Shown here piece after piece: positions 1 through 11,552 of a stretch of 64,000 bases of DNA. The DNA is taken from assembly GCF_947179165.1 (NCBI RefSeq), contig NC_077244.1:75066144-75130143 (forward strand), written 5' to 3'. The stretch comes from Solanum dulcamara (Eukaryota; Streptophyta; Magnoliopsida; Solanales; Solanaceae). The notes beneath the pieces were generated by a model. That model ran no database searches and was not told the origin of the DNA. It saw only the letters and a program-made list of their open reading frames with translations. Position 1 is the first letter of the stretch, and every line of letters starts with the position of its first letter. Made by a program: the position numbers and the translations under genes.

Positions 1-421
1 TTAGGCCTAGTTGTGAATCAACTATGACTAGTACATAATATCCATCAATTGGTTCAGGACCACTTAAATACCTAGCTCCACATAAATCCCAAAATATTTC
101 AACCTTAAAATCATCCAAATCCATTGATTTGCTTCCCTTTTTCTTTCTAAAAAGACGTGAATTTGTGTTGAGTTTGAAGACATTTGAAGGATCATCACCA
201 AAGTGCACACTTAGGCCTTGTGTTACATTTGTTTTGCACCATGAAATTGTGATCAACACTTGTTTTTTATTGGACAAATTGACTTTGTACAAACAATTGA
301 CTGTGTTTTGTACTGAAGGAATCAAAGAAGGAGGGATACAAACAGAGTTTGAGTAACTAGAACAAGAAGTATCAGAAACTTGTACAGCATATTCATTGAA
401 GCATGAAGCAAAGTCTCTCAT
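1..421 (-). CDS. DUF868 family protein, N-terminal part (cut by window edge)
   Basis: Read on the minus strand, an ATG at 421-419 opens a frame that stays open for 140 codons to the window edge. The protein begins MRDFASCFNEYAVQVSD and continues with CIPPSLIPSVQN, then ISWCKTN and FWDLCGARY. This start and the Trp/Cys-rich core match the plant DUF868 family as I remember it; these are proteins of about 300 residues, often encoded by one exon, with no known biochemical role. The ATG is the first in frame and is preceded (at higher coordinates) by A-rich leader sequence typical of a plant 5' UTR. The C-terminal half lies outside the window. No break is seen. Family assignment is confident; function is unknown. 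Confidence 0.88.
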   Translation of the reverse strand, partial: MRDFASCFNEYAVQVSDTSCSSYSNSVCIPPSLIPSVQNTVNCLYKVNLSNKKQVLITISWCKTNVTQGLSVHFGDDPSNVFKLNTNSRLFRKKKGSKSMDLDDFKVEIFWDLCGARYLSGPEPIDGYYVLVIVDSQLGL

Positions 422-677
422 TTTTCTGGGGAAAAAAAAAAGAAGAAGAAAAGGGATCTGAAGGGAAATGAGGAGTTATGGCTTTTTATTTAATAGAAAG
501 AAATAAAAGAGAGATTTGGAAGGACTTGTTTTTGGAATTTTATTCAAATTGGGAAATTTAAAAGGAAGAAGGAACTATAAATCCTCTTTACTGACAACCC
601 ATGTAAGGTAGGAATATTAAATATGATTCTCTGTTTCTCTCTCTCACCTTAAAATTTGCAACTTATATATTATATTA
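422..677. other. 5' leader and promoter region of the DUF868 gene
   Basis: AT-rich, with an A/G-rich stretch just upstream of the DUF868 start (429-470) and a CT repeat around 632-646. It is the likely leader and proximal promoter of the minus-strand gene. No clear TATA box was picked out. Confidence 0.4.
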
Positions 678-686
678 TTATTTTAA

Positions 687-3008
687 GACGAAATTCATTG
701 ATTGCTCCTTAAAGTTGGCACCAACTTTCACTTAAACGCCTAAATTAGGAGATGTTCATTTTAGACACCTTATGTAAGGGTCGAATGTGTCATCTTGACA
801 ATTTTTAAATAATCTGTTGTTGGATTCAAGCGCGTGTATTACAATTTCGTCCATATGGATTAGTTGACCAATTATATCATGCCAACTCTGTCTTCTTTGC
901 ACGTCATATTAGCTTTAAATTTAAATGCTCAAAAGTTGATCTTCAACTCCATTTTCTCTTCAGTTCAAAAACCCATCTTCTTCAGTTCACCGATCAAAAC
1001 CCTAGGTAAGAATATGAAAGTTCAATTTTTCTTGATTTTCATTCAATTCATAGTTAGTACTATCTGTTATGTTAATTTATGTTGCCAATTTCCAGGTTTA
1101 AAGGTTGAAATCAAGTGCTGGAGATTGCAAGGATGAACTTCAATCCAGGCTTTTTGACATTTCTATCAACTACTTCTTGTGTTTGGATGCTTCATTTGTT
1201 GAAGAAGGAGGTGTATGTTTTGGTTGTTTCCACTCTCTTTTAGCATTTTGTAACTAGATTTTTTTTTGAAAATTGCACTGATAAAGTAAGGGGCTTTTGG
1301 GTATTTCCTTGTGTTGGGGTCTTTTTTTTGAGATATGGACGACTATATATTGACATGTTTTCATCATGGGGGTGATGCTATTGCAGACCCTAACCCTACT
1401 TACAGAGGAGAAATAAATGTATTTGTCGTTGCCATTGATAAAGATCATTTTAGCCTTGTCGAGTTTCTTTCATACATTAAAGACCTTGGGTACACAAATG
1501 TGAAGGGTTTTTACTATCAAAATAAATTAACAATGAATTTATCCAAGTTATTTTTGATATTCAATTGTTAGACTATGTGAAAGACTTAATAGATGGTGAT
1601 GACTTTTATGTTTATATGGATCAAGTAATGTTGGATTTGGCATATTCACAAGTGCAAGTAGAACTCAAATACTCAATGTATGTTATTTTCTCCTTTGGTT
1701 ACATACTAATCTTCACAAGTGTAGCTTACTTACTAATTTTGGTTTCTCTTTTTCTGTAAAAATAGCCAGGAACTTCAAATCAAAGAATTCTACCAACAGG
1801 TTCAAATTTTAAGGATGCAAGTTCAATAGGCATAGACCTTGGTTTTAAGCCTAGAGGCTCGAGATGGAAAAATAGAGATGTTGTCACTACTTCCCAGTTG
1901 CAACAAATGGCAAACGAAAAGAAGAAGTAGAACTAGCTTTGAATACTTTTGCTATGTAACGTAATAAACACTTTTGAGGATTGTAACCTTGTATTGATAT
2001 AGGTTGTAGATGTATCAGAAGCAATAAATCTTGATCCATGAGAATCTGATACATAAACTTTCCTCTTAAATTCGAATCTGATACATAAGAATAGCTGATA
2101 CATAACCATTCGACAGATTAAGGGTTGATACATTGAAGATTGTTGTATTAGTTTTCAACTGAATTGTGGTTGATACATAACATATTGTATTGATAATAAA
2201 AGATGTGTAGCTTGATAATTTCTTCTTTTAACAATTAGGCTTCAATCTCCATATTCCAAACATTACCAACCCAGTAGCGCTGACACCAACAATAAATATA
2301 TTTCTTGCTCGATTTATTTTTTCATCAAAAGCCTTGACTTTCTCCAACAAATCCCAAATTACCTTATTTGTTTGAGGAGGGTGTTGATCTTCATACTAGT
2401 AAAAAAAATCACAGCCACCCATTTTCTACGAAATCAATCAGAAAAAAAAATTTAGAAACCCACAATTAACTATATAATTAACTTTAAGAAAAATAAAGAA
2501 TTAGTTTACCTATGAAAGTTTACAAGTAAAAAATCTACGACCTGGATTTAGTTGGGTCCAAGAAGTCTTTAATAGTGCTTCATTACCATATTTACAATAT
2601 CGACATTCATCCAAAGAGGTCCTGAAAGAGTAGGAGAAGCTCGATATGGAAGTGTAGGAGAAGCTTGACATGAAAGAGAGAAAAACAAAGAAGAAGAGAG
2701 AAAACTGAATTTTGTTTTCAAATCAGAGAAAGAAGCTAAGAATTAGGGCAAAATTGAAAAAGAAAAGGTATAAATACATAGATGGGAGAGATATTACTGT
2801 TATAGGCCAAGTATGATGCCACATCAGATTAAAAAACAGCTTCTACGCGCCTAAGATGGATGGAAAACACGTGAGGTGCCAACTGTGTAAAAAGTGTCAA
2901 GATGACACATTCGGCCCTTACATAAGGTGTCTAAAATAAACATCTGCTGATTTAGGTGTTTAAGTGAAAGTTGGTGCCAATTTTAAGGGGCCACCGATGG
3001 ATTTCACC
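687..3008 (+). mobile_element. Mutator-like element (MULE), internally deleted
   Basis: The ends are inverted repeats: the left arm from 687 (GACGAAATTCATTGATTGCT) pairs with the reverse complement of the right arm ending at 3008 (GGTGAAATCCATCGGTGGCC). Similarity continues for more than 100 bp through the motifs ACCTTATGTAAGG and GTGTCATCTTGACA. The element is bounded by a perfect 9-bp direct repeat TTATTTTAA at 678-686 and 3009-3017, the target-site duplication length typical of Mutator elements. The interior keeps pieces of the start and end of a MULE transposase but no room for the catalytic core. A stretch at about 2000-2190 repeats the motif GATACATAA several times. It is non-autonomous. 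Confidence 0.85.
1335..1930 (+). pseudogene. MULE transposase remnant: N-terminal PB1-like part joined to C-terminal tail
   Basis: The first part reads MDDYILTCFHHGGDAIADPN, then FSLVEFLSYIKDLGYTNVKG. A second frame (1565 onward) reads DYVKDLIDGDDFYVYM. Together these resemble the N-terminal region (often PB1-like) of Solanaceae MULE transposases. After an AT-rich gap, 1767-1930 reads PGTSNQRILPTGSNF, then GFKPRGSRWKNRDVVTTSQL and a Lys-rich end at a TAG, which looks like the C-terminal tail of the same kind of protein. The DDE catalytic domain and the zinc knuckle are absent. The frame is broken near 1560. It cannot make an active transposase. Confidence 0.6.
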
Positions 3009-3017
3009 TTATTTTAA

Positions 3018-3998
3018 TGAATATAATGTTTGAATATATTGTATTATTCTTCATCATTATATAATACCATATATTTATAATTTGAATGATACATTTATAA
3101 GAAAAAAAGGATATGCGGTAGAGCTATTATAAAAATATAAGGTAAAAGATAAAATATGATTATTAAATATTATGTAAAAATAAAATGAGAAAAAAAATTA
3201 AGATAACAACCCGATCACACTAAATGAATTGTTATGCAAAATGAGACTTTTCTTATAGTAAATTTAAATCATACGATATAATAAAATTTAAGTAACAATC
3301 AAAATAAATATTATATTTAAGCTAATAATATAACATAATACAATGGAATGGGTAACAACCATCCAACAAAGTGTTAGGAGAAGGGAGAGAGGGAACTGAA
3401 GAAAGCAAGAAACTCTAAGATAAATTAATTAATTTAAGGACCATATTAATTTATGTATTCTCTTTTGCCAGTTCATCTGAGATACACTAAGAAAATAACG
3501 TAAAAATTAATTAATTTAAGGACCATAGATTAGTAGTGGAGTAATTAAGATGGATGAAAGTGGAAATGTGGGAGAAGTTGCATATTAGTGGTCAACTCTC
3601 TTGTATTTTAATTTTAGGAATAATGATTGACTAATATATTCAGTAAAATACATCTCATCAAAAAATTATAAAGAATATTGTTAAGATTTGGCCTGATTTG
3701 TTTTACCATATTTGAATTTTATCTTTTCTTAAAGGACGTTCAAAAAAAAGCTACCATGTTGATTTTTTTTACTTCCCTAAAGGAAAATATAAAATTTTCA
3801 TTTTGATTAACCCTTTTTTTAAGGAAAGTTTTGGACATATGAATTAAATTTATTTTCTCCCTCGTACAATAACACAATAGAATTGATGATGTAATCGTTA
3901 AAAGAGTCTTATAAAAGAGGAAATTTTTCTCTCATTAATTTTTATGCGTTCTTTTATATTGATTTTCTCATAGGTAGGTATCAAATCATGTTAAATAT
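3018..3998. other. AT-rich intergenic DNA
   Basis: No gene is seen. A short phrase (TTAATTAATTTAAGGACCAT) occurs twice, near 3425 and 3510, flanking about 85 bp. The rest is low-complexity AT sequence. Confidence 0.5.
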
Positions 3999-4000
3999 TA

Positions 4001-4261
4001 CTCCCTCCGTCCAATAATATTTGCTTACTATTTACTTTGTACAATTCTTAAGAAACTATAAATAGAAGGATAATTTTATCATATCACTCGTTGAATATAA
4101 TGAATACAATGTTTTGAAAAATATAATAGAGAAATGACTACTAATTAATGATAATGGTAAATTAGAAGTTAAGTTAAAATCATCTATTGATTTCATAAAT
4201 TGGACAAGTATTGTTGAACACTAATTTTTCGTATAGTGGACAAGTAAAAATAGACAGAGAA
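4001..4261. mobile_element. Stowaway-type MITE, copy 1
   Basis: Starts with CTCCCTCCGTCC directly after TA (3999-4000) and ends near 4261 with the degenerate inverse ACAGAGAATA before TA, as in Tc1/mariner-derived Stowaway elements. Its body (ACTATAAATAGAAGG ... GGACAAGTAAAAATAGACAG) is clearly the same as the element at 46412-46676. Confidence 0.7.
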
Positions 4262-4740
4262 TATATCTTTCTTTTAGTATTTTTATTTTTATTGTTTGAT
4301 TTATCATCGTTCAAAATTTCTGATCGTTAGCATCCATACGCCACTACTATTCGATTCCAACAAATATATGAAAAATTATATTTTGTAATAGATCAAAACT
4401 TTCTTTTTATACAATATATATTAAATTTTAATCATTCTTAAATATATTCACATCTTATATTTATATCAAGCCAATAAATATAGAAATATAGACAAACACG
4501 ATTAGATTCAAAAGCAATAAATTGTCAGTTTCTGGAATATCAACAGTTTGCTTACTAAGAATTTGGACGATCATTGAATGATTCTTAGGATACAATAATA
4601 TGATAAGACTGTTCACTTTTTTTTTTTTTTTTTTTAATTTTGACTTGTGCGTATATATGAAGAAAAGAAAATTGCATCTCAAAAGAAAAAGAAAAGTTGT
4701 ACCATTGGATACAGAACGGAAAATTGGATAGAGAACGGAA

Positions 4741-5866
4741 AATGATCAAAATTACTTTTGAACTATTCAAAATAGTTCATGTATATTTTTTAATTATTTT
4801 TAGAATTAAATATATCCTTGTCGTTATTAAAGGAGATCACAAATACCCCTTCACTTAACTGTTGGTCATTTAAACTGATGTGACAGTGCGACATGAAAAA
4901 AAATATCCACATAAACGGTCACGTTAGCCTTTCTCCCTCTTCCTCTTTAGTTTAGGGGTATTTTGACCCATTTTTTATAATTTTAATTTTTTCTAAATTT
5001 TCTACACCACCACATTACCCCCTTCCTCCACAATCCCACCTGCTTTTTTTAATTATTAATTTTTATTTTTCTACACAACACCACATACCCCAACAACGCC
5101 CCCCCTCCCCCACCCGAATTTTTTAAAAGTTTAATTTTTTTTTTGAATTTTCTACACCACCACATACTCAGCCCCACGTCCTCACCCCAAAAAAAAAATC
5201 TTAAAAAAAATTTTAAAAGTTATTTTTATGGATATTTACACCACGCATCCCCATGACACCCCTCACACATCCCACCATTCCCTCCAAAATTTTAAATTTT
5301 TAATCACTCAAATTTTTTATTTTTTTTTATAAAAGGTAAATTAAATATGAAGTAGATTGAATTTTTATTTTATTTTTTACCTCACGGCCCCTTCCTCCAC
5401 AATTGATACCCCACTACCCCTCCAAAAAAAAATATTGAATAGTTTTCATTTTTGATTCTCTATACCCACTTCCTGAAAAAAATTATTTTTTTTAAAAAAA
5501 ATTCGGGGGTGTGTGTGTTGGGGTATGTGGTGTTGTGAAAAATTTTAAAAAATAATAATTAATAATTAAAAAAAGTGGGTGGGGTTGTGGATGGAGGGTA
5601 TAATGTGGTGGTGTAGAAAATTTAGAAAAAAAAAATATAATTATAAAAAATGGGTTAAAGAGGAAGAGGGAGAGAGGCTGACGTGATCGTTCATGTAGAT
5701 ATTTTTTTTCATATGGCACTATCATATCAGCTTAAACAGCGAACTATTAAATTAAAAAGTATTTGTGATCCCTTTTGATAACAATATAAGTATATTTAAT
5801 TTTAAAAATAATTTTAAAAAATATATATAAGCTATTTCGAATAGTTTAATAATAATTTTAATCATG
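4741..5866. mobile_element. Foldback-type element with ~300-400 bp inverted arms
   Basis: The left arm (about 4749-5130) and right arm (about 5500-5866) are inverted copies. For example GAACTATTCAAAATAG at the left matches the inverse of CTATTTCGAATAGTTT at the right, and ACACCACCACATTACCCCC matches the inverse of a GGGTATAATGTGGTGGTGT stretch. The left half is C-rich and the right half G-rich, built from degenerate units of about 100 bp around the motif TTTTCTACACCACCACAT. No transposase is present. Target duplications were not resolved. Open frames inside it are products of the base skew. Confidence 0.65.
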
Positions 5867-6729
5867 AAGTGTAAATTTCTTGTACACAACAAAGTTCGTG
5901 ATTAGGTCTTTGTAGGGAAAATTTCAACGGTGAAAGTCAAGTAAACTAAAGGAATAGAATACAAAGATCAACCAATATAGATGAGCGGCATTTTCCACAA
6001 AGGGTAGCGACTAGTTGTGACTTTTGTTAAAATTGTCACTTTTAACTTTTTTATTAGGCACGTACTGGTTCACATTATTTTTTATTGTCTATAAATAGAA
6101 GATTTTTCTTTTATTTTTAAATAATAATTTTTTTGAACTATTTCTTATTCTACATAAATAAATTCTAATATATTTTAGTGATGTTGAGTGGTTCGTTGAC
6201 ATAGTGGTTTAGGTATCTATACATTGGTGAGTATGATTGTTCTATTTGAAAAAATATATTCCATTGACCTTGGATATTTGAGGAGAATAATTTTCTTAAG
6301 GACACAACTATGTATTTAATGGATTCAATTTTCTTCTTTTTTTTAATATTGTTTCTATTTTTCTGACAGATTATGTTTTCATTATTTGTTTTAATTTCTA
6401 ATTTTGGAAACTTGCTAGAAACTTTGTTGTTTATTATTTCTGCAAAAGATTTTGTTCTACAATTTTTTTTTTGTTATAAATGATTTTCTAATATAAATTG
6501 GACACCACATACTTTACAAAGTTGCGCTCAAATAACTCTATTCGATTAAAACAAGTAGTTTAAATACGAGACATTGTCAAGCTAGCTAATGTGGAAAAAA
6601 CATCTACTCAATCGCGCTGATGTAGACAAAATATTCATCGTTATTACTTGTCTTTTAAAGTTTTTATAGGGCTTTTACGTAAGATAATTTCATAGCCTTA
6701 ATAATAAGAACATATTTATCTAAATTATA
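5867..6729. other. AT-rich intergenic DNA
   Basis: No gene or clear element is seen. Confidence 0.45.
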
Positions 6730-6983
6730 CTCTTTGCTTTATTCATTTTTAGTTGTTCTTTATATTAAAAAATAAATATGTATTTTTACTTGTTCTGTTT
6801 AGAAAATCAAGAAATACTTAATTACGTGGTTCCTAGTTTATCCTTATTTTTAACTTTAGTCATTTGCTAAAACATTGAATTTATTATATTCAAAAAATGA
6901 TATAGTAAAATTGACATTTTATTTATTGCTCTTTAAGAGATTTGCCAAGTTAAAATTAAACAAGTAAAAATAGACGGACAAAG
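6730..6983. mobile_element. Stowaway-type MITE
   Basis: Begins TA|CTCTTTGCTTTATTCATTTTTAG and ends AAAAATAGACGGACAAAG|TA, giving degenerate Stowaway ends flanked by TA. The body resembles the element at 50516-50728 (shared phrase AACATTGAATTTATTATATTC). Confidence 0.6.
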
Positions 6984-7062
6984 TAATATAATTATTTTAA
7001 ATTATTTATTATTTTAGAAGTACTTAACAATATTAATTAATATTTTTCTCATTTTATCCTTA

Positions 7063-7182
7063 AGGCCGAGGGTCTTTCGGAAACAGCCGTCCTACCTTTC
7101 AAGGTGGGGGTTAGGTCTGCGTACACTCTACCCTCCCCAGACCCTACATTGTGGGATTATAATGTGTTTGTTGTTGTTGTTG
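7063..7182 (+). mobile_element. 5'-truncated SINE/RTE tail with 19-bp target duplication
   Basis: The 120-bp insert contains GAGGGTCTTTCGGAAACAGC, then GGTCTGCGTACACTCTACCC and CCCAGACCC, and ends in a (GTT)n run. It is bounded by a perfect 19-bp direct repeat starting TTTTCTCATTTTATCC (7044-7062 and 7183-7201). The same tail occurs inverted at 18773-18883 and at the 3' end of the RTE LINE at 26385-28656, in keeping with Solanaceae SINEs that share their 3' end with RTE LINEs. Confidence 0.8.
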
Positions 7183-7201
7183 TTTTCTCATTTTATCCTT
7201 A

Positions 7202-8818
7202 GTAGCAATTGTTCCTGAAAACTATAAAACTTTAAGTAGTAGAGTAAATATTTCATGAACATTGATTATATCTTAAGACAAAAATGAGGATGAATATCAA
7301 AAAATCCTTATAATTAATGTTTTTTGAAAGGGTATGTAAAAAACACGACAATTAATTTGAGACTGATAATTTAGAAACTAAATAAAGGAATCGGCTTGAG
7401 TTATTTTCATCTTCTTTATCCCTTTTTGTTCTCTCTCTTTTTTTCATTTACATTTACTGTAACTGTTTTTGTTATTTTTATGTTAATCTTTATTGTGATA
7501 TGGAGCGGAATAAGTAGTCTTTCTTATGTATTGGCACGCATAAATTCATAATTCATGCAGTTGCAGGTGGGAGAAGGAACATTAAATTCTTCTTTTTGTA
7601 ACCCCCATGAATCTATTTAATTTATATATATATAAATTATCTGAAAGGGAGTGAATTAACACAAGCGGTTGGAAAAAGAAAAGAAATTCTTCGCCAAAAC
7701 GAAAGCTTTAACAAATTTTAAATATGTTAAACGGAAAAGGGCCAAATATATATACCCCTATTACATGAGTTATATTAACAGATGTTTTTTTAAAAAAGAA
7801 AATTGGTTATTTAAAATTAGAATTGAGTTATTTAATTCTGAATTTGTCACGTATTTTTTTGTCAAAATTAGAAAAAAAATTTAACGTTAGGAATATGTAG
7901 TTGAACAGATACTCAAACTGAAGGTCCAAAACGACATGATTTTTGTATATTTGGAAAGGACAAAAGAAAGAATAAAATGCTTTGATTCTAACAAAACCCA
8001 AACTGGGAATACTTCTTCAAAGAACTTAGTTACACTAATGAGTAATGTGGCCCCACCCTCTTCCCCCCTCCAAAAAGAGAGGAAAAAAAATAGTGATAAA
8101 GTTTCGTCTAATTGAAAAGTGAATTCTCGTAAAAAGATGAATTTTGGATCTGTAATCTCACAAAAAAATATCACCCAAATCATATTAAGGAAATCATTCA
8201 TTTCTTTTTCATGGCATTCTTCAATAAATCCATCAATACAAAATCATATCGTAATTCAAAATAACATAAGAAATCGACTCAAACAAAAGAAAATGTGTCT
8301 CAGGAATTAGTTTGAAAGTGGAACAAGAAGAAGAAAAAATCAATTCATGATCAAAGTCAAATTTCAGTTATTAAATCACTTGTCACGTGGTCCACAAATT
8401 TGTAGCTATCCATTGTATATAGTCTAGTATTCCTTGGATCTTCCACTAACAACTATTTTTTTTTTGTTTCAAGAAGATAGTCCTCAAAGTTTTGGTGAGA
8501 AAATAAAAGGACTATACTAATATTATTTAATTAACTTGTGCTTTTATTTCCAATTACAATCCCATTTTGTTAGGCAGCCAAACACTAAAAACATTTGTCG
8601 CTATCAATAAACTCCATGTGTTTGAAAATTAAAGTATTTGTTGAGTGCACATGTTTTACTTTTGTGAAATCCCAACTTAAATATTTAATTAGTCTAATTA
8701 ACTTATTTTCTTCGTGGTTAAAACGCTGCAAATGTAGGGCTTGATCAACCCTATCAACCTGCTACTTATAGACTTTCTTTTCATAGTGGATTGCTATCAA
8801 AATGATGGATTTTGAGAT
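7202..8818. other. AT-rich intergenic DNA
   Basis: No gene is seen. Short open frames at 7669-7884 and 7887-8310 are Lys/Phe-rich translations of A/T runs with no recognisable domain. Confidence 0.45.
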
Positions 8819-8990
8819 GAGGCAGAATCGAAATTTAAATTCTATGAATTACAAATTCAAAGAAGACGTTACTAGGTATTAGCAATTAAATTTTAAATTT
8901 AATCTTTATGCGTGTTAAAGTGAAATTTTAATAAAATATAGAATCCATACATAACCTTTTAGCTCCATTCCTAAATCTAACTTCCATAAT
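8819..8990. mobile_element. Degenerate MITE remnant (hAT-like type)
   Basis: The start GAGGCAGAATCGAAATTTAA and the end CATAACCTTTTAGCTCCATT resemble decayed ends of the Solanaceae MITE type whose ends read roughly 'gaggcggagctagaa' and 'tagctccgcc'. Related remnants lie at 24270-24445 and 50760-50950. The call is tentative. Confidence 0.35.
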
Positions 8991-8999
8991 ACTTTTTTA

Positions 9000-9022
9000 T
9001 AATAATAATAATAATAATAATA
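9000..9022. repeat. (TAA)n microsatellite
   Basis: About 23 bp of uninterrupted AAT/TAA repeats. Confidence 0.85.
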
Positions 9023-11552
9023 AAGAGAGACAAAAAAGGTTGTGTGTCCTACAAGAGCACTCCATTTGTGTAAGGTAGAAATTAAACTACTCTAGAACGT
9101 GGAAGCAATTCAATGAAAAATTAATTAATAGAATAATGAAGATCATACACTAAAGGAAATTCCTTCACTTTTACCTTACAGCATATCGAGATATTCTCTC
9201 AGACCCCAAGAAAAATATTACTAGTATTTAATTAATCAATTGGATAGGTATTTATCACTAAGTAGTCAGTGGCATGCTTAAAAACCCATTCCTTTCAAGG
9301 TTTAATTTAACTTACCTACGTTAACAATGTAAATTTCGTTATTATTTTTTAAATTTATGCAAATATAATCCTTGATAATGAACCTTCTAGATAATTATGT
9401 TTAAATTTCGTTATTATTTCTTAAATTCACTAATAAGTTTGCTAATATACTATTTAATTCAACCCTATAGACAAAATATATTAGACATTTGATGTTACTT
9501 ACAAGATTTTAGATCATACATGGTCTAAAAAGTCCATAAATTGCAAGAGAAATAAAGAGAGTCATTTACTAAACAAATATCTCAAAAATGAATAATCGAC
9601 ATAAATTTCACATACTAAATTCCGATTTTTTTTATTTTATAGAAGAACTAGTTAGGGAGGAAGTAGGAATTGAAGAATTAATCCAGCAAGTAGCTTAATT
9701 GTTCAGTTAACAAGAATTTGCTTAATTATATTTAATTAGTTGTTATATTTTCTTGTGAGCAAATTAAGCCATCTTAGATGAAACATGTTTTGTGGTGGAG
9801 TAACAAAAAAACAGAAGACCCGCAATTTTCAATTTGCTAACTCAACATTTGACATGACTTAACAACTATTTAAGGAGAAACAAAATAATAATTTGTTTGG
9901 TATTTTTATGTTCTAGTTGCTCTACTGACTTCATTATAATTAATATATTTCGAAAAGTTTAATTCTCAAGAGGTGTTCTTTCTTTTTCATGTACGAAAGG
10001 TTTTATTAAATTGACTAATAAAAAAAATAAGTCTTCGTGCATGTACATAGACTTGTCTTTTTATTTTATAATTTTTTCTACTTATATGAACTTGTAAAAA
10101 ATGAAATTTAATTTAAAGATACACAGAGAAAATTACTAAACGGACATCTCATCTACTGGCAACATGTGAAGTCCTACTCTTGTGCCATACTTTTTATTAT
10201 TATTTTTCCTTCTCTTACAAAATAAAAGAAAGAAGAAAAAAATTACAAAAAAGTCAAATAATAAAATACACACTTTCTGCATCACCATTAATGTTTCTCC
10301 AAAGTCAGAAATTATAATATTATGGAAGAAAGTTGAGTTAAAAAAAAACAATCTATAAGTTTCTTAGAAGTCGTCGAATTGATACTTATTTAAAGGAAAA
10401 CAAATAACACCTTTAAATTCCTTGATCCTTACTTTGCAGGCTCAATTGTTCGTATCATCTAGTTAAAAAAGTTAACTAGGTTATGTTAATCCTCTCGTTT
10501 CAATTTATTGTCTTATTTTTTTTTAATCGATTTAAAAAAGAATCACTCTTTTTTTTGGCAAATACACAAGGACATTTTGATACAATCTACCTACTTTAGC
10601 TTAAGATTATAAGATTCAAAAGTATTTTTTATTTTTTTAAATTTTGTGTCAAGTCAAAATCAAAGAAATAAAATTAAAACAAAGGGAGTATATTTGACTT
10701 TCTAAAATAAATAAGTTAACAATATCTTAAGCTGATTCTTTTAGTTTTTAACTTGTATGACTTTTGAGTTGAGATCATTGCACGTTAGATAAGAGCTCCA
10801 ACAAATAGAATTCTAATTAATGTAATCCTTGCTTGGAAGTAAGTACCTTCTTTTTTTCTTTGTTTTTGTGTTAGGTCAATTGAAGTATATAATAAAAAAA
10901 TTGTTGCTCAATTGATAGAGAAGTTATTATTTTTTTTTGGAAAAATTGCTACTTGGATTCAAGTAAGTGAAAATTCCTCTTGGTTCTTTTTTGTAGGGAG
11001 TCTTTTTTTATTTACTAATGATATTGGCAAAATTTCTATAACATTCACATGTTGATAGATAATTAATGAATTTAATTGTAATGTCAACAACTATACAAAT
11101 GTAAATGGATATGAACATAATATACTATTTCTAACTTCAGAATGACTCAGTATTTGACACACTTCTACTGGAATTTTGTCTTTCACAAATTTAAACACTT
11201 CAACTTCATTTAAATATTCAAATATAAAGATATGCTATTTATATCTCAAATATGCCTATACATCACTTCAGAAAAGAACACTGGAAAATAAATGCCAAAG
11301 TAGGCTCTTCTTTTAACTCTTACCTTTGTATCTTTCATTCGCTTTCTTGTTTTTGGTTCAAGCAGTAATAGATCAATAGCTCAATGCTTGTAAAATTGGC
11401 ATAAAAATCAAGCTATTACATGGCTTTGGACTTGAAGAAACTGGAAATCTCATTTCCATTTATCAGCAATATATATTCAGCTGACATATTTCTGAACTGT
11501 AATGTTAATTAACATTGTCTTAGTTCCATAACTATGTATGTACATTCACATT
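9023..11552. other. AT-rich intergenic DNA up to the 3' end of the phosphatase-like gene
   Basis: Apart from the MITE at 10491-10689 no gene is seen. The part just below 11552 should hold the 3' UTR of the minus-strand gene that ends at 11553. Confidence 0.45.
10491..10689. mobile_element. Stowaway-type MITE
   Basis: Starts CCTCTCGTTTCAATTTATTG and ends AACAAAGGGAG before TA, giving degenerate inverted ends of the CTCCCTCCGT type. No coding content. Confidence 0.55.

Noticed and set aside
864..1136. 90-residue frame inside the MULE
   Set aside because: No domain, AT-driven composition; more likely leader or intron-like sequence of the transposase remnant.
5492..5725. Pro/His/Thr-rich minus-strand frame
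   Set aside because: Falls wholly inside the skewed arm of the foldback element.
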